A stretch of DNA of 51,865 bases, taken from positions 1-51,865 of IMG/VR virus record IMGVR_UViG_3300025120_000079. One strand, given 5' to 3'. Positions 24,772-35,042 of this stretch are shown here, piece after piece; the stretch's first letter is position 1, and every line of letters starts with the position of its first letter. The notes under the pieces are model-generated. The model worked only from the letters and a program-made list of their open reading frames with translations. It was not told where the DNA came from and ran no database searches. Source of the DNA: a virus. A program made the position numbers and the translations under genes.

Positions 24772-25488
24772 TTAATCAAAATTAAAAGCATCAGGTGATA
24801 ACTGAGCTAAGCTACCAAGCGTGCCTGTTAAGGCTTGAGTTTCATCGGCTCTAGCTTGAGCCATTGAAGTTTGTTGTTGTCCTAATAATGATGCTACTCT
24901 GTCTAATTCTTGCATTTGTCTTTGCTCTCTAGCGCCAAATTCAAATCTTTCTCCAGCAACTTCTGCTTGTTGTATTCTCTGACCTTCTGAAAGAGCTACA
25001 CCTTGTAATCTTCTTTGTTCTTGTATTCTAGCTCTTTCTAATGCTTGTTCTCCTTGAGCTCTTAATTTTTCATTTTGAGATTCTTGTTGCTCTATACTTG
25101 CTGCAACGCCTTTTTTACTTCTTAGCGCGGCTTGTGCTAAAGCTGTAGCACCACCAGCACCTGCTCCCGTAGCTCTTAACGTGTCTAAGGTATTAGCTAA
25201 TGATATATCAGCTTCTTCTATCTGTAATTCTGCAGATTTAGTTGCCACACCTAATCTTGAGAAAGGATTAGATAGTTGTGTAGATAAATCTGAAACCAAA
25301 CTAGATAAATTAGTAACACCTTCATAAGGATTTATAATTTGCTGTCTAGAGTTTTCTAATTGATTTAATCTGTTTTGAAGTCTATTTCTTTCAGCTTGCG
25401 CAGCTTTAGCTGCTCGCCTCGCTGAACTAGCTCCAAATAAGCCTCCAGCAAGAGAAAGTCCCATTCCTAGTATTGCTCCAAATCCCAT
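24772..25488 (-). CDS. Coiled-coil internal virion protein (T7 gp14-like)
   Basis: A 238-residue protein with a Gly/Ala-rich hydrophobic N-terminus (GAILGMGLSLAGGLFGASSA) that could insert in a membrane, then long Gln/Arg/Ala-rich helices predicted as coiled coil to about residue 215. This layout resembles internal core proteins such as T7 gp14, which leave the capsid during DNA ejection. Sequence identity to gp14 is not claimed. It precedes two other presumed ejection proteins. Confidence 0.65.
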   Translation of the reverse strand: MGFGAILGMGLSLAGGLFGASSARRAAKAAQAERNRLQNRLNQLENSRQQIINPYEGVTNLSSLVSDLSTQLSNPFSRLGVATKSAELQIEEADISLANTLDTLRATGAGAGGATALAQAALRSKKGVAASIEQQESQNEKLRAQGEQALERARIQEQRRLQGVALSEGQRIQQAEVAGERFEFGAREQRQMQELDRVASLLGQQQTSMAQARADETQALTGTLGSLAQLSPDAFNFD

Positions 25489-25503
25489 ATTTTTATATTT
25501 TTA

Positions 25504-27087
25504 TTATTGATATCCATTAGTTCTTGTAGTTGATGATCCAACCATAAATATTTTTCTTTCAGTATTTGAATAATTAGAATTATCTAACATAAACTCAGAT
25601 TCTAAAAAGTAGCCTTTAATACCGCTTAAATCTTCTCCAAATAAAACTTCACCATTTTTAGCATTAGAAACATTAAATAAATTAGCAGTATAAGTATCTT
25701 CTTTTAATTTAAAATTATTTACAAACAAACTGCTTTCCATGCTACTTAAATTTAGATAAAAATTTTCAGCAGGTAAAATACCCACAGACTGATCTACATT
25801 TGTTTGAGATTTTACTTGCCATCCAGAATCACCTTCATAGTTTATAGTTTTAAAGCTTTTAGTGATAGAAGGATTTTGATTTAATATTGTTTTAATTGAA
25901 GATGTATAATACTGTTCGTAAAAATAACCTCTTAAACCTTTGTAATGTTGAAAAAGTTTAGCGTTACTACTACTACCAGCACTTACTAAGCCTTTATAAG
26001 AATAAAAATTGTTTCTTAAACTAAATATTAAGTCTGGTATATATGAGTAAAAACTAACCCATCCATTAACTTTATCATCAAAAACTAAAGTAGACGAAGC
26101 AGGCACTGTACCTAGACTGGGATTTACACCAATAGGCTGTAACGAAAGCGTATATTGCTTGTTATGTTGATCCCAACCTCCAATTATTTTACCATTATCA
26201 CGTACTAAAGATAAATTATCTCTAAAGTAATCTACCATACCATAAGCAGATATTTCTTCTAAACCATTTAAAGACAATCTTAAAACAACATTTTGCACTC
26301 TATCTGTAAAATATTTTCTATAACCATAAGCTGCAAAGCTTTCAGGGTTTGTACTTATACCATAGTTGCCAGCATAAGCTCTTACTTGACCAATAACTAA
26401 ATCACCAGTAGTTGTTATAGATTGGCCTTCAGCAGAATAAATAGCGTCTTTATCTATTAATGCATTACTAACTTTTGCTTCTTGAAATATAATTAAATTA
26501 GTATCTTCAGCGTATAGCTTTTGTATAGAACCATTTACTGGATCTAAGCTTCTAGTTATTTCTTCTCCAACAGAAAACTGATTAGTGTTATTAACACCTG
26601 TTCTAGAATTAAATATTCCAGAGTAAATCATAGAATTAAATCTATGGTTTTGTTTGTTGTCGTCTTCTACTATATAAGCTTTAACACCTAAATCAACGTC
26701 TGTATTGTTAAAACCACCACGTATTCTAGATTCTTCTACATACCAATCGCTGTCTTGAGTAAAGTTATAAGCTCCTGGTATAAAAGTAAAGTCTTGTATG
26801 GGCCCAAAAGAAAGACTATCACCAACTGCTGGAGCTGGAGAAGGCGCTACGTTTACAGTGATAACAGATCCGCTTACCCCTGTTATATACACGGTGTTTG
26901 TGAAGGCAGCTGAACTGGCTGAATTTTGTAGTAGCTGGCCAACTGCTGGCTGGCCATTAATACCAGTTAAAGTTATACTTGTAGTTCCACCAGCATAAGC
27001 TCCAAAACCGTTTTCAACGTCAACAATAGTGTCTAGCTTCTTTATCCAAAAAGAGTTAAAATATTTAAGCTCAAGTGTTGCTGCCAT
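25504..27087 (-). CDS. Tail nozzle/stabilisation companion protein
   Basis: A 527-residue beta-rich tail protein. After an N-terminal strand, residues 34-92 form an inserted beta module (SITLTGINGQPAVGQ, ITVNVAPSP), then the body carries WYVEESRIRGGFNN, YSGIFNSRTGVNNTNQFS, QKLYAEDTNLIIFQE and LIDKDAIYSAEG. This pattern resembles the C-terminal part of the tail-nozzle proteins of crAss-like and Cellulophaga podoviruses, as I remember them. The upstream 1903-residue gene would supply the N-terminal part. Confidence in a tail role is high, in the exact name less. Confidence 0.7.
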   Translation of the reverse strand: MAATLELKYFNSFWIKKLDTIVDVENGFGAYAGGTTSITLTGINGQPAVGQLLQNSASSAAFTNTVYITGVSGSVITVNVAPSPAPAVGDSLSFGPIQDFTFIPGAYNFTQDSDWYVEESRIRGGFNNTDVDLGVKAYIVEDDNKQNHRFNSMIYSGIFNSRTGVNNTNQFSVGEEITRSLDPVNGSIQKLYAEDTNLIIFQEAKVSNALIDKDAIYSAEGQSITTTGDLVIGQVRAYAGNYGISTNPESFAAYGYRKYFTDRVQNVVLRLSLNGLEEISAYGMVDYFRDNLSLVRDNGKIIGGWDQHNKQYTLSLQPIGVNPSLGTVPASSTLVFDDKVNGWVSFYSYIPDLIFSLRNNFYSYKGLVSAGSSSNAKLFQHYKGLRGYFYEQYYTSSIKTILNQNPSITKSFKTINYEGDSGWQVKSQTNVDQSVGILPAENFYLNLSSMESSLFVNNFKLKEDTYTANLFNVSNAKNGEVLFGEDLSGIKGYFLESEFMLDNSNYSNTERKIFMVGSSTTRTNGYQ

Positions 27088-27116
27088 ATTATATTATTAC
27101 TTGTTTTTTGTTCAAT

Positions 27117-30100
27117 TTAAGATGATACTTCTTGTGATATTGGACTAACCCCTCTATCGCCATCACTCGTGCCTAAAGTAGTTATATATCCATCACCATC
27201 TATTTTAGCACTAGCTAAAGGTCTATCTGTAACAAAGCCCATGTTAGGGCTGTTAGTAAGATTTACATTGCTTGTTGTTTGATATGTTACTTTTCCTGGG
27301 TTTGCCGCTTGAAAGTTTTGATTATAAAGCTTAAACAAGTCGCTAGAACCATCACTACTTGAAATGCCGTAAGGTGAAGTACAGTCTTCATCAGTAAACA
27401 GTTGACTTACTGTGTTTATTCTATTTGATGTTGAATAGAGTACTATACCACCAACCGTAGAATTAAATGGAGCAACTAAAGCAGGTCTACCTATTGTTAT
27501 ATTATCTGAAGGTGTAATAGCTCCAATTAAAGCATTACTAAGCGTTATCTTGTTTGGATCACCTCCTACGTTAATAGCTGCTATATAAGTACTACTAGGA
27601 ATACCAGTTCCAGTTATATCTAAATATGGAGATACTGGATTTGCCGTTACTTGTGCTGCGTCTAAAATTATATTATTACCCGAATTAAAAGTACCATTTG
27701 TATTATAAGTATTGTTGGCAACAGGAGCGGTTGCTGGATCTTGTGACTGTGTTACATAACCAACACTATAAGGACCAGGTGGTGATGCAATACTTGGATT
27801 TACAACAAACCTAGCAGCTGTTGAAGCACCTGGAGCATATCTTAATACACCTCCAGAAGTAAAGTTTAAATCTTCAGTTGCAATAGTTATATCTCCAGAA
27901 GACATTTCACCTGTTGGATAATATGGTTCATCACTAAAACCGGTACCAAGAGTTCCAGGTGCTACTAATCCGCCAGATGATTTAAACTTGTATACAATAC
28001 AGTATTCACCTGGATTAACAGTACCGTCTAATACAAACGTATCTTCTCTAGATGCAGATCTAGGGTTGCATGTATTTCCAGATAAACACGCAACATTAAT
28101 AGATTGATCTGTATCAGTTGATATATATACTTTTGTTTTTAAATCATTACTTGCTTCTGTTCCGCCAGCTGCATTAGACCAATCTGTTGAAGACACAGAG
28201 CCGTTCATATCGCTTACTTGATCCCAGGTAGCGGTTTGATTTACGCTGTAAGTAACAGTTCCGTCTGCAGCAACAGTAGCAGGTCTGTAAAATATTTTAT
28301 AAAATAATTCTGTAAAACCTTGATCAGTACCTCTAAAGAAAAAACCTGCGGACAACCAAGAACCTACACCATTAACTTTATTTTTAACTAATAATTGACC
28401 AGATAATAATCCCACAGGAGATAAAGATCCATTAGCTTGAGGTACACTTTTTCCATCTATAAAAGGTCCATCCGCTAAAACACTTGAAGTAAAACCATCT
28501 GTTGAAGGATCTAAAGTTGGTAACACAGCTAAACTTGTTCCAGCTGGCATACCCGTGCTAACATTAGTGCCATAGGTACCGCTTGTTGTGTCAGTAATGT
28601 CATTATTTATATTAATATAGTGAGGTCCCATGTATAAAACAGCAAACTTAACGTTATCAGCAGAAGTAGGACCGCCTGAGAATGTTGGTCTAGTTATTTT
28701 AGTAGAAATTGTAAGAACAGCACCTCCTGTGCCTCCTCCTGTTTCAACTATGTATTCATTTCCAGTAGGTGCAGATGATGATAAAGGAGTTGTATTTGTT
28801 GGATCTTCTGTTCTATCTGGTTGACTTGAGCCCATGAAATTAAATACGCCAGTTAATAAATCTGATGTGTCTGTTCTATATCCTGCAGGCACTTGTTCTT
28901 GACCTACTGTAATACCAACATTAGCTGTTGAACACTGAACTGATTTACTAGAAAAATCTGGTAATCCAGCATTAATTAAAGCGCTAGAACCAAAAGCGTC
29001 TGTTACTTTTATGTCTAAAGAATAAAAACCAATAGGTACAGTTCCAGCAGAAGGATCTAAAGATATAGTTCCACTTGTAGAATCTATTGCAAAAAAGCCG
29101 CCAGTATTGCCAGATACTATTTCATAAAATAAATCTGTATCTGAGTTAGTAGGTACGTGAGCTCCGTTTTTAGCATCTATAGTAACAACAGTTGTAGCTG
29201 TTTGATTTATTGTAGTATCGTAAGCAGCGCAACCACCTATTATTGTTGGTGTCGTGTTTTGTAATTTACCTGTAGTTGTTAAATTATCAACGTAAGAAAC
29301 ACCAGCTAATGTATATGCAATAGCTATTGTAAAAACATAGTTTTCTCTAGTATTAGCATCATTATTAAATACAAAACTACTTCCAGCGATCGTTAATCTA
29401 AAACCACCAGGACTAGCTCCAGGAATTAAATCAAAATCTAGTGTTCTATCAGTTCCAGTTAAATCTACTACGCTTACAAGCGACATCGTAGCGCCAGTCA
29501 TATTGCTTCCAGATAAATCAACAGCAAAAAATTGAGTTGTTATAAACTTACTCAATGGATTACCTTCTGTAATATTGCTTCCACTTGCGTCTTGATTTTC
29601 AACATGCGTATAGTTTGTGTTTGTAAAACCAACCGGACCATCAAATCCTGTAAGCACGTCAGCGTTTAAATCTGATATATAACCCGTACTTGCTGTTTCC
29701 CAAAAAATATCAAGTTGAGACTCTGTTGGTTTAGTTTCATATACAGAAAGAAACGGTATCATTTCTTGAGCTGTTGCTCCAATGCCTTTAACAGTAGATA
29801 TTCTAGCAACTAAAGGATTGGTGTCTAATTGATAAAAGTTTAAAGCAGCTGTACCTCTTATATTATCTACGCTGTTTGGTAAAAAGTCTAAGTCTCTTGC
29901 TGTAGATATTGTATTTACAGTATCTGCTTTTCTTTCTGGAAAATACTGTCTGTTTTCTTCTCGTAAAAAAGAAAATATAGTATTAGGATTACCAGAAGCA
30001 GTACCAAACACTGTTTGTTTTGGTGAAAAAACTATTGTGCCTGTGGCTCCAGCAACAGTGTTAGATACTATAACAGTATCTTTAAGCCATTCTCCAGGGT

Positions 30101-32828
30101 AAATATCTCCAGAAGCAGGACCACCGTCTAAAGCTTCTACAGCGTCTCCTGGTTTAAATCTAGTTAAAGCTATACCAGTAGCCGTAGTTGCATCATAATC
30201 AAAAGTATTTGTTTGAACACTAACTGCTACAGGAGTCATAGTGCCAACTGCTAAAGTTAATGTATCACCAAAGTTTTCCACTCTACCAAAAAGCTCAACA
30301 CTACTTCTATATTGTTTTTGATCAGGACCAACTTCTGATAAATCTCTAGGTATTTTATTTATATTATCATTTATTAAAACAACATGAGCTGTTTTGTTTT
30401 GTTCATCTACAGGGAAACTAGTAGTATTGACTCCGTTTTCAACAACTGCTTGAGTAGCTAAAAACTGTAAAGTATCTGAGCTTGTTACTATAGCGGTTTG
30501 ATTTATAGTAATAGTTGTTGTAGTAGGTGACTGAGCAACGCTTGTCACAATGACAGGTTGAGCGTTGGCAAAAGTAGTTGTTAAATTATTAACTTGCATG
30601 CCAATAATTATAGTTTCTGTTGATTGCGTTTTAGTGACTGATATAGTTGTGCTTGATGAAGTAGCGCTCGCAAATCCAAGTGCTGATTGTATGTATTTAA
30701 CTTTGCTATCAGATGTTTGTGCGTCTGGATATGCATTTAGCATACCTGGTAAATAAGAATTATAATACTCTTGCTCTTGTTGTTTTACAACTACTTTATA
30801 TGAATACCAACCTATTGAATTTATATCGTATGCAAACTTAGTATTTGCAACTAAAGAATTTAATTGATCATACTTATATATATCATTAACCTGTTCTTCC
30901 GTAGTAACAACATAGGGTCCTGAGCCTGAACCTGTAACGTTTTTAACTTCTATATAGTCAGTAAACTGACCTCGTAAATAAGAACCTAAAATTGGAACCT
31001 CGTTTTGAGCTGAATAAGTTGCGTCTAAATTAAATGTAAAAGTGGTAGAACTTATAACAACAGTGTCTGTAACAGCAAAACCCAAGCCTACACCTATAGC
31101 GTTTGCATAAAGCCCAGGAGTTCCAGCTGTAGTATTGTTTAAAACTGATATAGGTGAATTAACTAACACTCTAAGCGCATTGCCAGGCCAGCCCTTAACA
31201 ACTAACGTGCTATTAGTGTAAGCAGAATATATTGTTGAACCTCCAAAAAACGTAGAACCTGATGTTGATCCAGTGTCGTTTGAAGATAAAATAACTGAAG
31301 TTTGTCTGTTGTATTTATCAGCTAATATAAAACCAACTTGGTAATTTCTGTTTTGTTTTAAAGTATGGTTTGGATATTCTATAAAATTAAAAAATTGAGA
31401 TGTTTTAGCTTGAGCAGCTATGTTATAGTTTATAGATTCAGGTGTAGTCCAAGCGTCTCTATAGTTTCCATAAATAACTCTATTACCTGATATCTCTTGA
31501 GCTCTTGCTCTTACTGGTACTTTGTCATATACTCTAGTTGTTTGAGCTTCTGATAAGGTTTTATAAGGTTTTTCTGATCTATAATTGTAGTTAAATACGT
31601 TAATATTAGGTATAGATGTTTGTAGTTCTGAAACTTCTATTGTTTCTAAAACACTTACTATTAAACTATCGCTTTCTTTGTAAAGTATGTCTATTTCAGA
31701 AATACTATAATCTGATATTAATTTACTTCCTATAGTAGGTAAAGATATTAATAATTCAATGTTGTTTACATTGTTTTCAAACCAGTCAAGTATAGTGCTT
31801 CTAAAGGCGCTTTTTTCATTACCGCTTATTAAGTAACCTTTTTGATTAGGTATAAAGCATATTTGTGTAAATGGAGCAAATGTAGAATATTCGTTGTCAT
31901 CATATCTTATTCTATAACTAAACCTAACATATCTACTTTCTAAGTAATCAGGATCTCCTGGCCAAGTGGCATCAGAAGATTGATCAGTCATGTTAGAAGA
32001 CACAAATATTAAATCTTGATTGTTAACTATCGGCACTCCAGTAAAAGAAGCGTTACCATCGCTAACAACTATCGTTGTAGCACCAGTAACTTCAATAACT
32101 TGTATATACTGACTTGCTTTTATTTGAGTTGCGCCAGTAATAGTAGAGTTTGAAATAACAAACATACCAACTAGACTGCCTCCTGAAAATGCTGTACTGC
32201 TTAAAGTAATAGTAGTTCCAGTTGAAGGCGCTGTAGCTTTACCAAAATGTTTTTTAAATAACTGTATAGGCTCTACAGGAGCAAATTTTGCTACAGATAT
32301 TTGTTGTTCATACTTGTAATAATTACCATCTGCTAAAGCTGTAGCAATATTTATTTTTCTTGGTTGATTTCTATTGTCAGTAAAAAAAAGCAAGTCTTCT
32401 ACTAAATTAACGCCTGTTATACTGTATTGTTTGTTAGAAGCAAAATTTAAAAAGTTACCTTCGACTAGAATTGTTTGAACTGGAGAAGAACCATTAAAAT
32501 CTATTAAAACTATTCTACATGTTTCGCTAGTTGGAGCTGGTGTTATTTGCGTTTCACTAGGATCTTCATATGTAGTTTGAAATAATATAACTATGTTTCT
32601 TGAATTTTCTTTTACATAACCTATAGAACTTAATACACCACTACCCGCAAAACCACCAGTACCTATTTCAGAGTTACCTAAAATGTTTTGTGCAGTCCCT
32701 ACGCTTGCAGATTCTGATTTACCTACCGTTATGTTTAAGGCGTCTCTATATTCACCCGTTGGCACAAGTCTAGAGTCTAAATCTTTATTCATTTTAGACT
32801 TTAGGAAAGTATTTTTAAGTTCAGCCAT
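27117..32828 (-). CDS. Large tail nozzle-like protein with beta modules
   Basis: This 1903-residue, Thr/Ser/Gly-rich structural protein begins with FLKSKMNKDLDSRLVPTGEY, an N-terminal block typical of nozzle/stabilisation proteins of this phage type (K(M)NKDLDxRLxPxGEYRDAxN). The middle has YSISEIDILYKESDSL- and EISGNRVIYGNYRD-type strands of a propeller-like body. At least three inserts share the TTITLS...G..V...I.G pattern. A cadherin-like element lies in the second half (FFAIDSTSGTISLDP). It would form the tail exit channel or its decorations. It ends 30 bases before its companion gene. Confidence 0.7.
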   Translation of the reverse strand: MAELKNTFLKSKMNKDLDSRLVPTGEYRDALNITVGKSESASVGTAQNILGNSEIGTGGFAGSGVLSSIGYVKENSRNIVILFQTTYEDPSETQITPAPTSETCRIVLIDFNGSSPVQTILVEGNFLNFASNKQYSITGVNLVEDLLFFTDNRNQPRKINIATALADGNYYKYEQQISVAKFAPVEPIQLFKKHFGKATAPSTGTTITLSSTAFSGGSLVGMFVISNSTITGATQIKASQYIQVIEVTGATTIVVSDGNASFTGVPIVNNQDLIFVSSNMTDQSSDATWPGDPDYLESRYVRFSYRIRYDDNEYSTFAPFTQICFIPNQKGYLISGNEKSAFRSTILDWFENNVNNIELLISLPTIGSKLISDYSISEIDILYKESDSLIVSVLETIEVSELQTSIPNINVFNYNYRSEKPYKTLSEAQTTRVYDKVPVRARAQEISGNRVIYGNYRDAWTTPESINYNIAAQAKTSQFFNFIEYPNHTLKQNRNYQVGFILADKYNRQTSVILSSNDTGSTSGSTFFGGSTIYSAYTNSTLVVKGWPGNALRVLVNSPISVLNNTTAGTPGLYANAIGVGLGFAVTDTVVISSTTFTFNLDATYSAQNEVPILGSYLRGQFTDYIEVKNVTGSGSGPYVVTTEEQVNDIYKYDQLNSLVANTKFAYDINSIGWYSYKVVVKQQEQEYYNSYLPGMLNAYPDAQTSDSKVKYIQSALGFASATSSSTTISVTKTQSTETIIIGMQVNNLTTTFANAQPVIVTSVAQSPTTTTITINQTAIVTSSDTLQFLATQAVVENGVNTTSFPVDEQNKTAHVVLINDNINKIPRDLSEVGPDQKQYRSSVELFGRVENFGDTLTLAVGTMTPVAVSVQTNTFDYDATTATGIALTRFKPGDAVEALDGGPASGDIYPGEWLKDTVIVSNTVAGATGTIVFSPKQTVFGTASGNPNTIFSFLREENRQYFPERKADTVNTISTARDLDFLPNSVDNIRGTAALNFYQLDTNPLVARISTVKGIGATAQEMIPFLSVYETKPTESQLDIFWETASTGYISDLNADVLTGFDGPVGFTNTNYTHVENQDASGSNITEGNPLSKFITTQFFAVDLSGSNMTGATMSLVSVVDLTGTDRTLDFDLIPGASPGGFRLTIAGSSFVFNNDANTRENYVFTIAIAYTLAGVSYVDNLTTTGKLQNTTPTIIGGCAAYDTTINQTATTVVTIDAKNGAHVPTNSDTDLFYEIVSGNTGGFFAIDSTSGTISLDPSAGTVPIGFYSLDIKVTDAFGSSALINAGLPDFSSKSVQCSTANVGITVGQEQVPAGYRTDTSDLLTGVFNFMGSSQPDRTEDPTNTTPLSSSAPTGNEYIVETGGGTGGAVLTISTKITRPTFSGGPTSADNVKFAVLYMGPHYININNDITDTTSGTYGTNVSTGMPAGTSLAVLPTLDPSTDGFTSSVLADGPFIDGKSVPQANGSLSPVGLLSGQLLVKNKVNGVGSWLSAGFFFRGTDQGFTELFYKIFYRPATVAADGTVTYSVNQTATWDQVSDMNGSVSSTDWSNAAGGTEASNDLKTKVYISTDTDQSINVACLSGNTCNPRSASREDTFVLDGTVNPGEYCIVYKFKSSGGLVAPGTLGTGFSDEPYYPTGEMSSGDITIATEDLNFTSGGVLRYAPGASTAARFVVNPSIASPPGPYSVGYVTQSQDPATAPVANNTYNTNGTFNSGNNIILDAAQVTANPVSPYLDITGTGIPSSTYIAAINVGGDPNKITLSNALIGAITPSDNITIGRPALVAPFNSTVGGIVLYSTSNRINTVSQLFTDEDCTSPYGISSSDGSSDLFKLYNQNFQAANPGKVTYQTTSNVNLTNSPNMGFVTDRPLASAKIDGDGYITTLGTSDGDRGVSPISQEVSS

Positions 32829-32834
32829 TTAATT

Positions 32835-34058
32835 TTAGTGTTTTATCCATTTAGATTTACCACGCATAACTTGCACTATTTCATCAAGTTTAATGTTTGA
32901 CAATCTTATTTTAGCATTTCTTAATTTAGCACTTTTATCTCTTCTTAATCTTTGAACAGTATACTCTTGCTGATTGGCTCTAGTAGAAATTATAGCGTGT
33001 AAAATATAAGCGTATAGAGCGTCTTCTGCCATCTTAGGTACTTTAGAATCTAAGTCATAAGCTAATCCATCAGATATATACTCTAATACTATTAATTTAC
33101 CTACTAAATTACTAGAAAAAGACATTTTACCTTCTCTATAATTAGGATTAAACCAACCGTTTCTTTGAGCATATTGTGGTAGTATACCATATTGTTGACC
33201 GTAAAAAACACTGTTATCAAATCCATAATAATTAGCCCAATAAGCATAGTCATCCATATTGTTAAAAAAAGCTTGACTTATTATTTTATCATTAGCTTTC
33301 TTCCATCTATCTTCTGTTATAGAAGTTCCTTCTAAATTTTCACCAAAATTATCTTGAGTAGGAATACCTTTGTTATCTTGTATAGGATTCTCGTAAGGAC
33401 TCGTTGTTAAGTTGTTAGCAGGATATATAGGTATTTTAACGCCTAGTTGATCTATATAGCACAGACTAACATAGTTCACGTAGTCTTGAGGTAAAACAAC
33501 ATTAAGGCTTGGTGGTATGTTTAGTTCTTGAGATTTGACACTTTTTAAAGTATCATAACTAAATTCTTGTAAACCTCTTTTAGCGTGAAATATAACATCA
33601 GTTCTTTTGATATCAGATATTAATTTTTGATTACCCACGTAGCCTACTAAAAAATTATTAACAATATCATTGAGCTTTATATATTCATATCCGCCATAAT
33701 TGTTTTCAACAGTAACACCGTATGCGTCTTTATTTCCATAATTTCCACCATCTAATTTTTTTAATTGAACTACAACATAAGGCGTAGATGGAACATCATC
33801 AAAAGGAGCATTTGTGAAACTTATAATATTATTAGCAACAGTATATCCAGAGGTAACTTCTAAAAAACTTCCTGGTAAACCAGTTTGACTTTTATATAAT
33901 TTAAAGTTATTTAACGCGTAATTAACTTCTGTTGAATCAGCAGATCCAAGTACTAAATTAGTGTCAAAAGTAGTTGTAAAGTCTTTTTGAGTAGTTGCTG
34001 CTACAAAAACTTGAGTGCCTTGATAATATTGTTGATTTGTTTCTGTTATTAAGCTCAT
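32835..34058 (-). CDS. Head-tail connector/ring protein
   Basis: A 407-residue protein: an N-terminal beta domain (1-105, with QVFVAATTQKDF and VVQLKKLDGG) similar to a fibre-type adhesion fold, followed by a mainly helical body. The segment RTDVIFHAKRGLQEFSYDTL, then VVLPQDYVNYVSLCY, resembles ring/adaptor proteins of crAss-like phages as I recall them. The C-terminus is a basic helix. By gene order (portal, scaffold, capsid, then this group) it is a head-tail joining protein. Confidence 0.7.
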   Translation of the reverse strand: MSLITETNQQYYQGTQVFVAATTQKDFTTTFDTNLVLGSADSTEVNYALNNFKLYKSQTGLPGSFLEVTSGYTVANNIISFTNAPFDDVPSTPYVVVQLKKLDGGNYGNKDAYGVTVENNYGGYEYIKLNDIVNNFLVGYVGNQKLISDIKRTDVIFHAKRGLQEFSYDTLKSVKSQELNIPPSLNVVLPQDYVNYVSLCYIDQLGVKIPIYPANNLTTSPYENPIQDNKGIPTQDNFGENLEGTSITEDRWKKANDKIISQAFFNNMDDYAYWANYYGFDNSVFYGQQYGILPQYAQRNGWFNPNYREGKMSFSSNLVGKLIVLEYISDGLAYDLDSKVPKMAEDALYAYILHAIISTRANQQEYTVQRLRRDKSAKLRNAKIRLSNIKLDEIVQVMRGKSKWIKH

Positions 34059-34061
34059 TTG

Positions 34062-34979
34062 TTAAGATTTTTCGTTAGATTCTTCTTGTTGTATTTGTTG
34101 AGCAGCTACTTGAATTATAGTAGGATCGTTAACAATAACACCAGAATATAATAATATTTTTTCTACAATAGAAACTTGTTCAGAAGGATGTAAGTCAAAG
34201 TTTACTGATGTACGCGGGCTATAAATATATTGAAAATTATTAGCGCTAGCAGGATTTTCAAAATTCCAAATAGGATTTTTAGGAGTTCTAAGGTATGTGC
34301 AAGAAACGTTTGAAACTATAGATGTAGGAAGTACATGTATTTTAAAATCTTTGTATTTATATACTGGAAAATATTCTGTAGGTTTTGTTAGTGGAGATAA
34401 GTTTAGTTCTAGTAATTCATTAGGTTGCACGTATTGAACTTCTTTTTCATCTTTGTGAATTACTGTTCCTAGTTTGTAAAAATCAGATAAATTTACATTT
34501 ACTACAACAGTAAAAACACCAGCAGGAATTGTTGTTAATGTTATTACGTTACTCGATATAGACCATTGAGTGTTGGGTTGTACAATGCCATCGAAAGTAA
34601 CAGTAACTAAGTTTTCATCTATATCAGAAGCAGTTATTGTAGAAAGAACATATGTTTGTTGGCTTGCAACTGTTTGAAAAGAATCACTAAGAAGTGTAGT
34701 TGAAGCGGGCAGCGTGAAGTAAGGACCTACATAACTGCAAGTTCCAGATGTTTGAAATATTGCTATTTTTTCTTTTACGTTTTTAATTCTATCTGAATAC
34801 TCAGAATCATTGTCTGGTATTCTTAATTGTTGATTTTCTGTTTCAAAATACGAATTAAATATATCTAACTGTACTTGAGTAGCAGTTTTATTGAACTCAT
34901 CAGGTGTTAAATAACCACGCTGTTCTTTGTTTAATATTAACAAGACGGTTCTATATACTGTGTTTACGTTTACTGCCAT
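34062..34979 (-). CDS. Head-tail connector/tail tube-like protein
   Basis: A 305-residue protein. N-terminal helices (VYRTVLLILNKEQRGYLTPD) resemble tail tubular or ring protein starts; residues about 100-165 are an inserted beta domain (SFQTVASQQTYVLS then VTVTFDGIVQPN and VITLTTIPAG) of a type common in phage tail proteins. The rest (FPVYKYKDFKIHVLPT, CTYLRTPKNPIWNF) looks like a second beta body. It is separated by a terminator from the upstream gene and lies three bases before the ring protein gene. Confidence 0.65.
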   Translation of the reverse strand: MAVNVNTVYRTVLLILNKEQRGYLTPDEFNKTATQVQLDIFNSYFETENQQLRIPDNDSEYSDRIKNVKEKIAIFQTSGTCSYVGPYFTLPASTTLLSDSFQTVASQQTYVLSTITASDIDENLVTVTFDGIVQPNTQWSISSNVITLTTIPAGVFTVVVNVNLSDFYKLGTVIHKDEKEVQYVQPNELLELNLSPLTKPTEYFPVYKYKDFKIHVLPTSIVSNVSCTYLRTPKNPIWNFENPASANNFQYIYSPRTSVNFDLHPSEQVSIVEKILLYSGVIVNDPTIIQVAAQQIQQEESNEKS

Positions 34980-35003
34980 TATTTATATTTGTTTAATACT
35001 AAA

Positions 35004-35023
35004 AAGGCGGCCTAAACCGCCTT
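35004..35023 (-). terminator. Intrinsic terminator downstream of the 271-residue protein gene
   Basis: A seven-base perfect stem AAGGCGG/CCGCCTT with six-base loop lies between the stop at 35043 and the next start at 34979. Reading leftward the stem is followed by TTTAGTATTAAAC, giving a run of five T with the stem end. It should reduce transcription into the connector genes relative to the capsid block. Confidence 0.75.
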
Positions 35024-35042
35024 ATAATAGTATCACTTGTTT

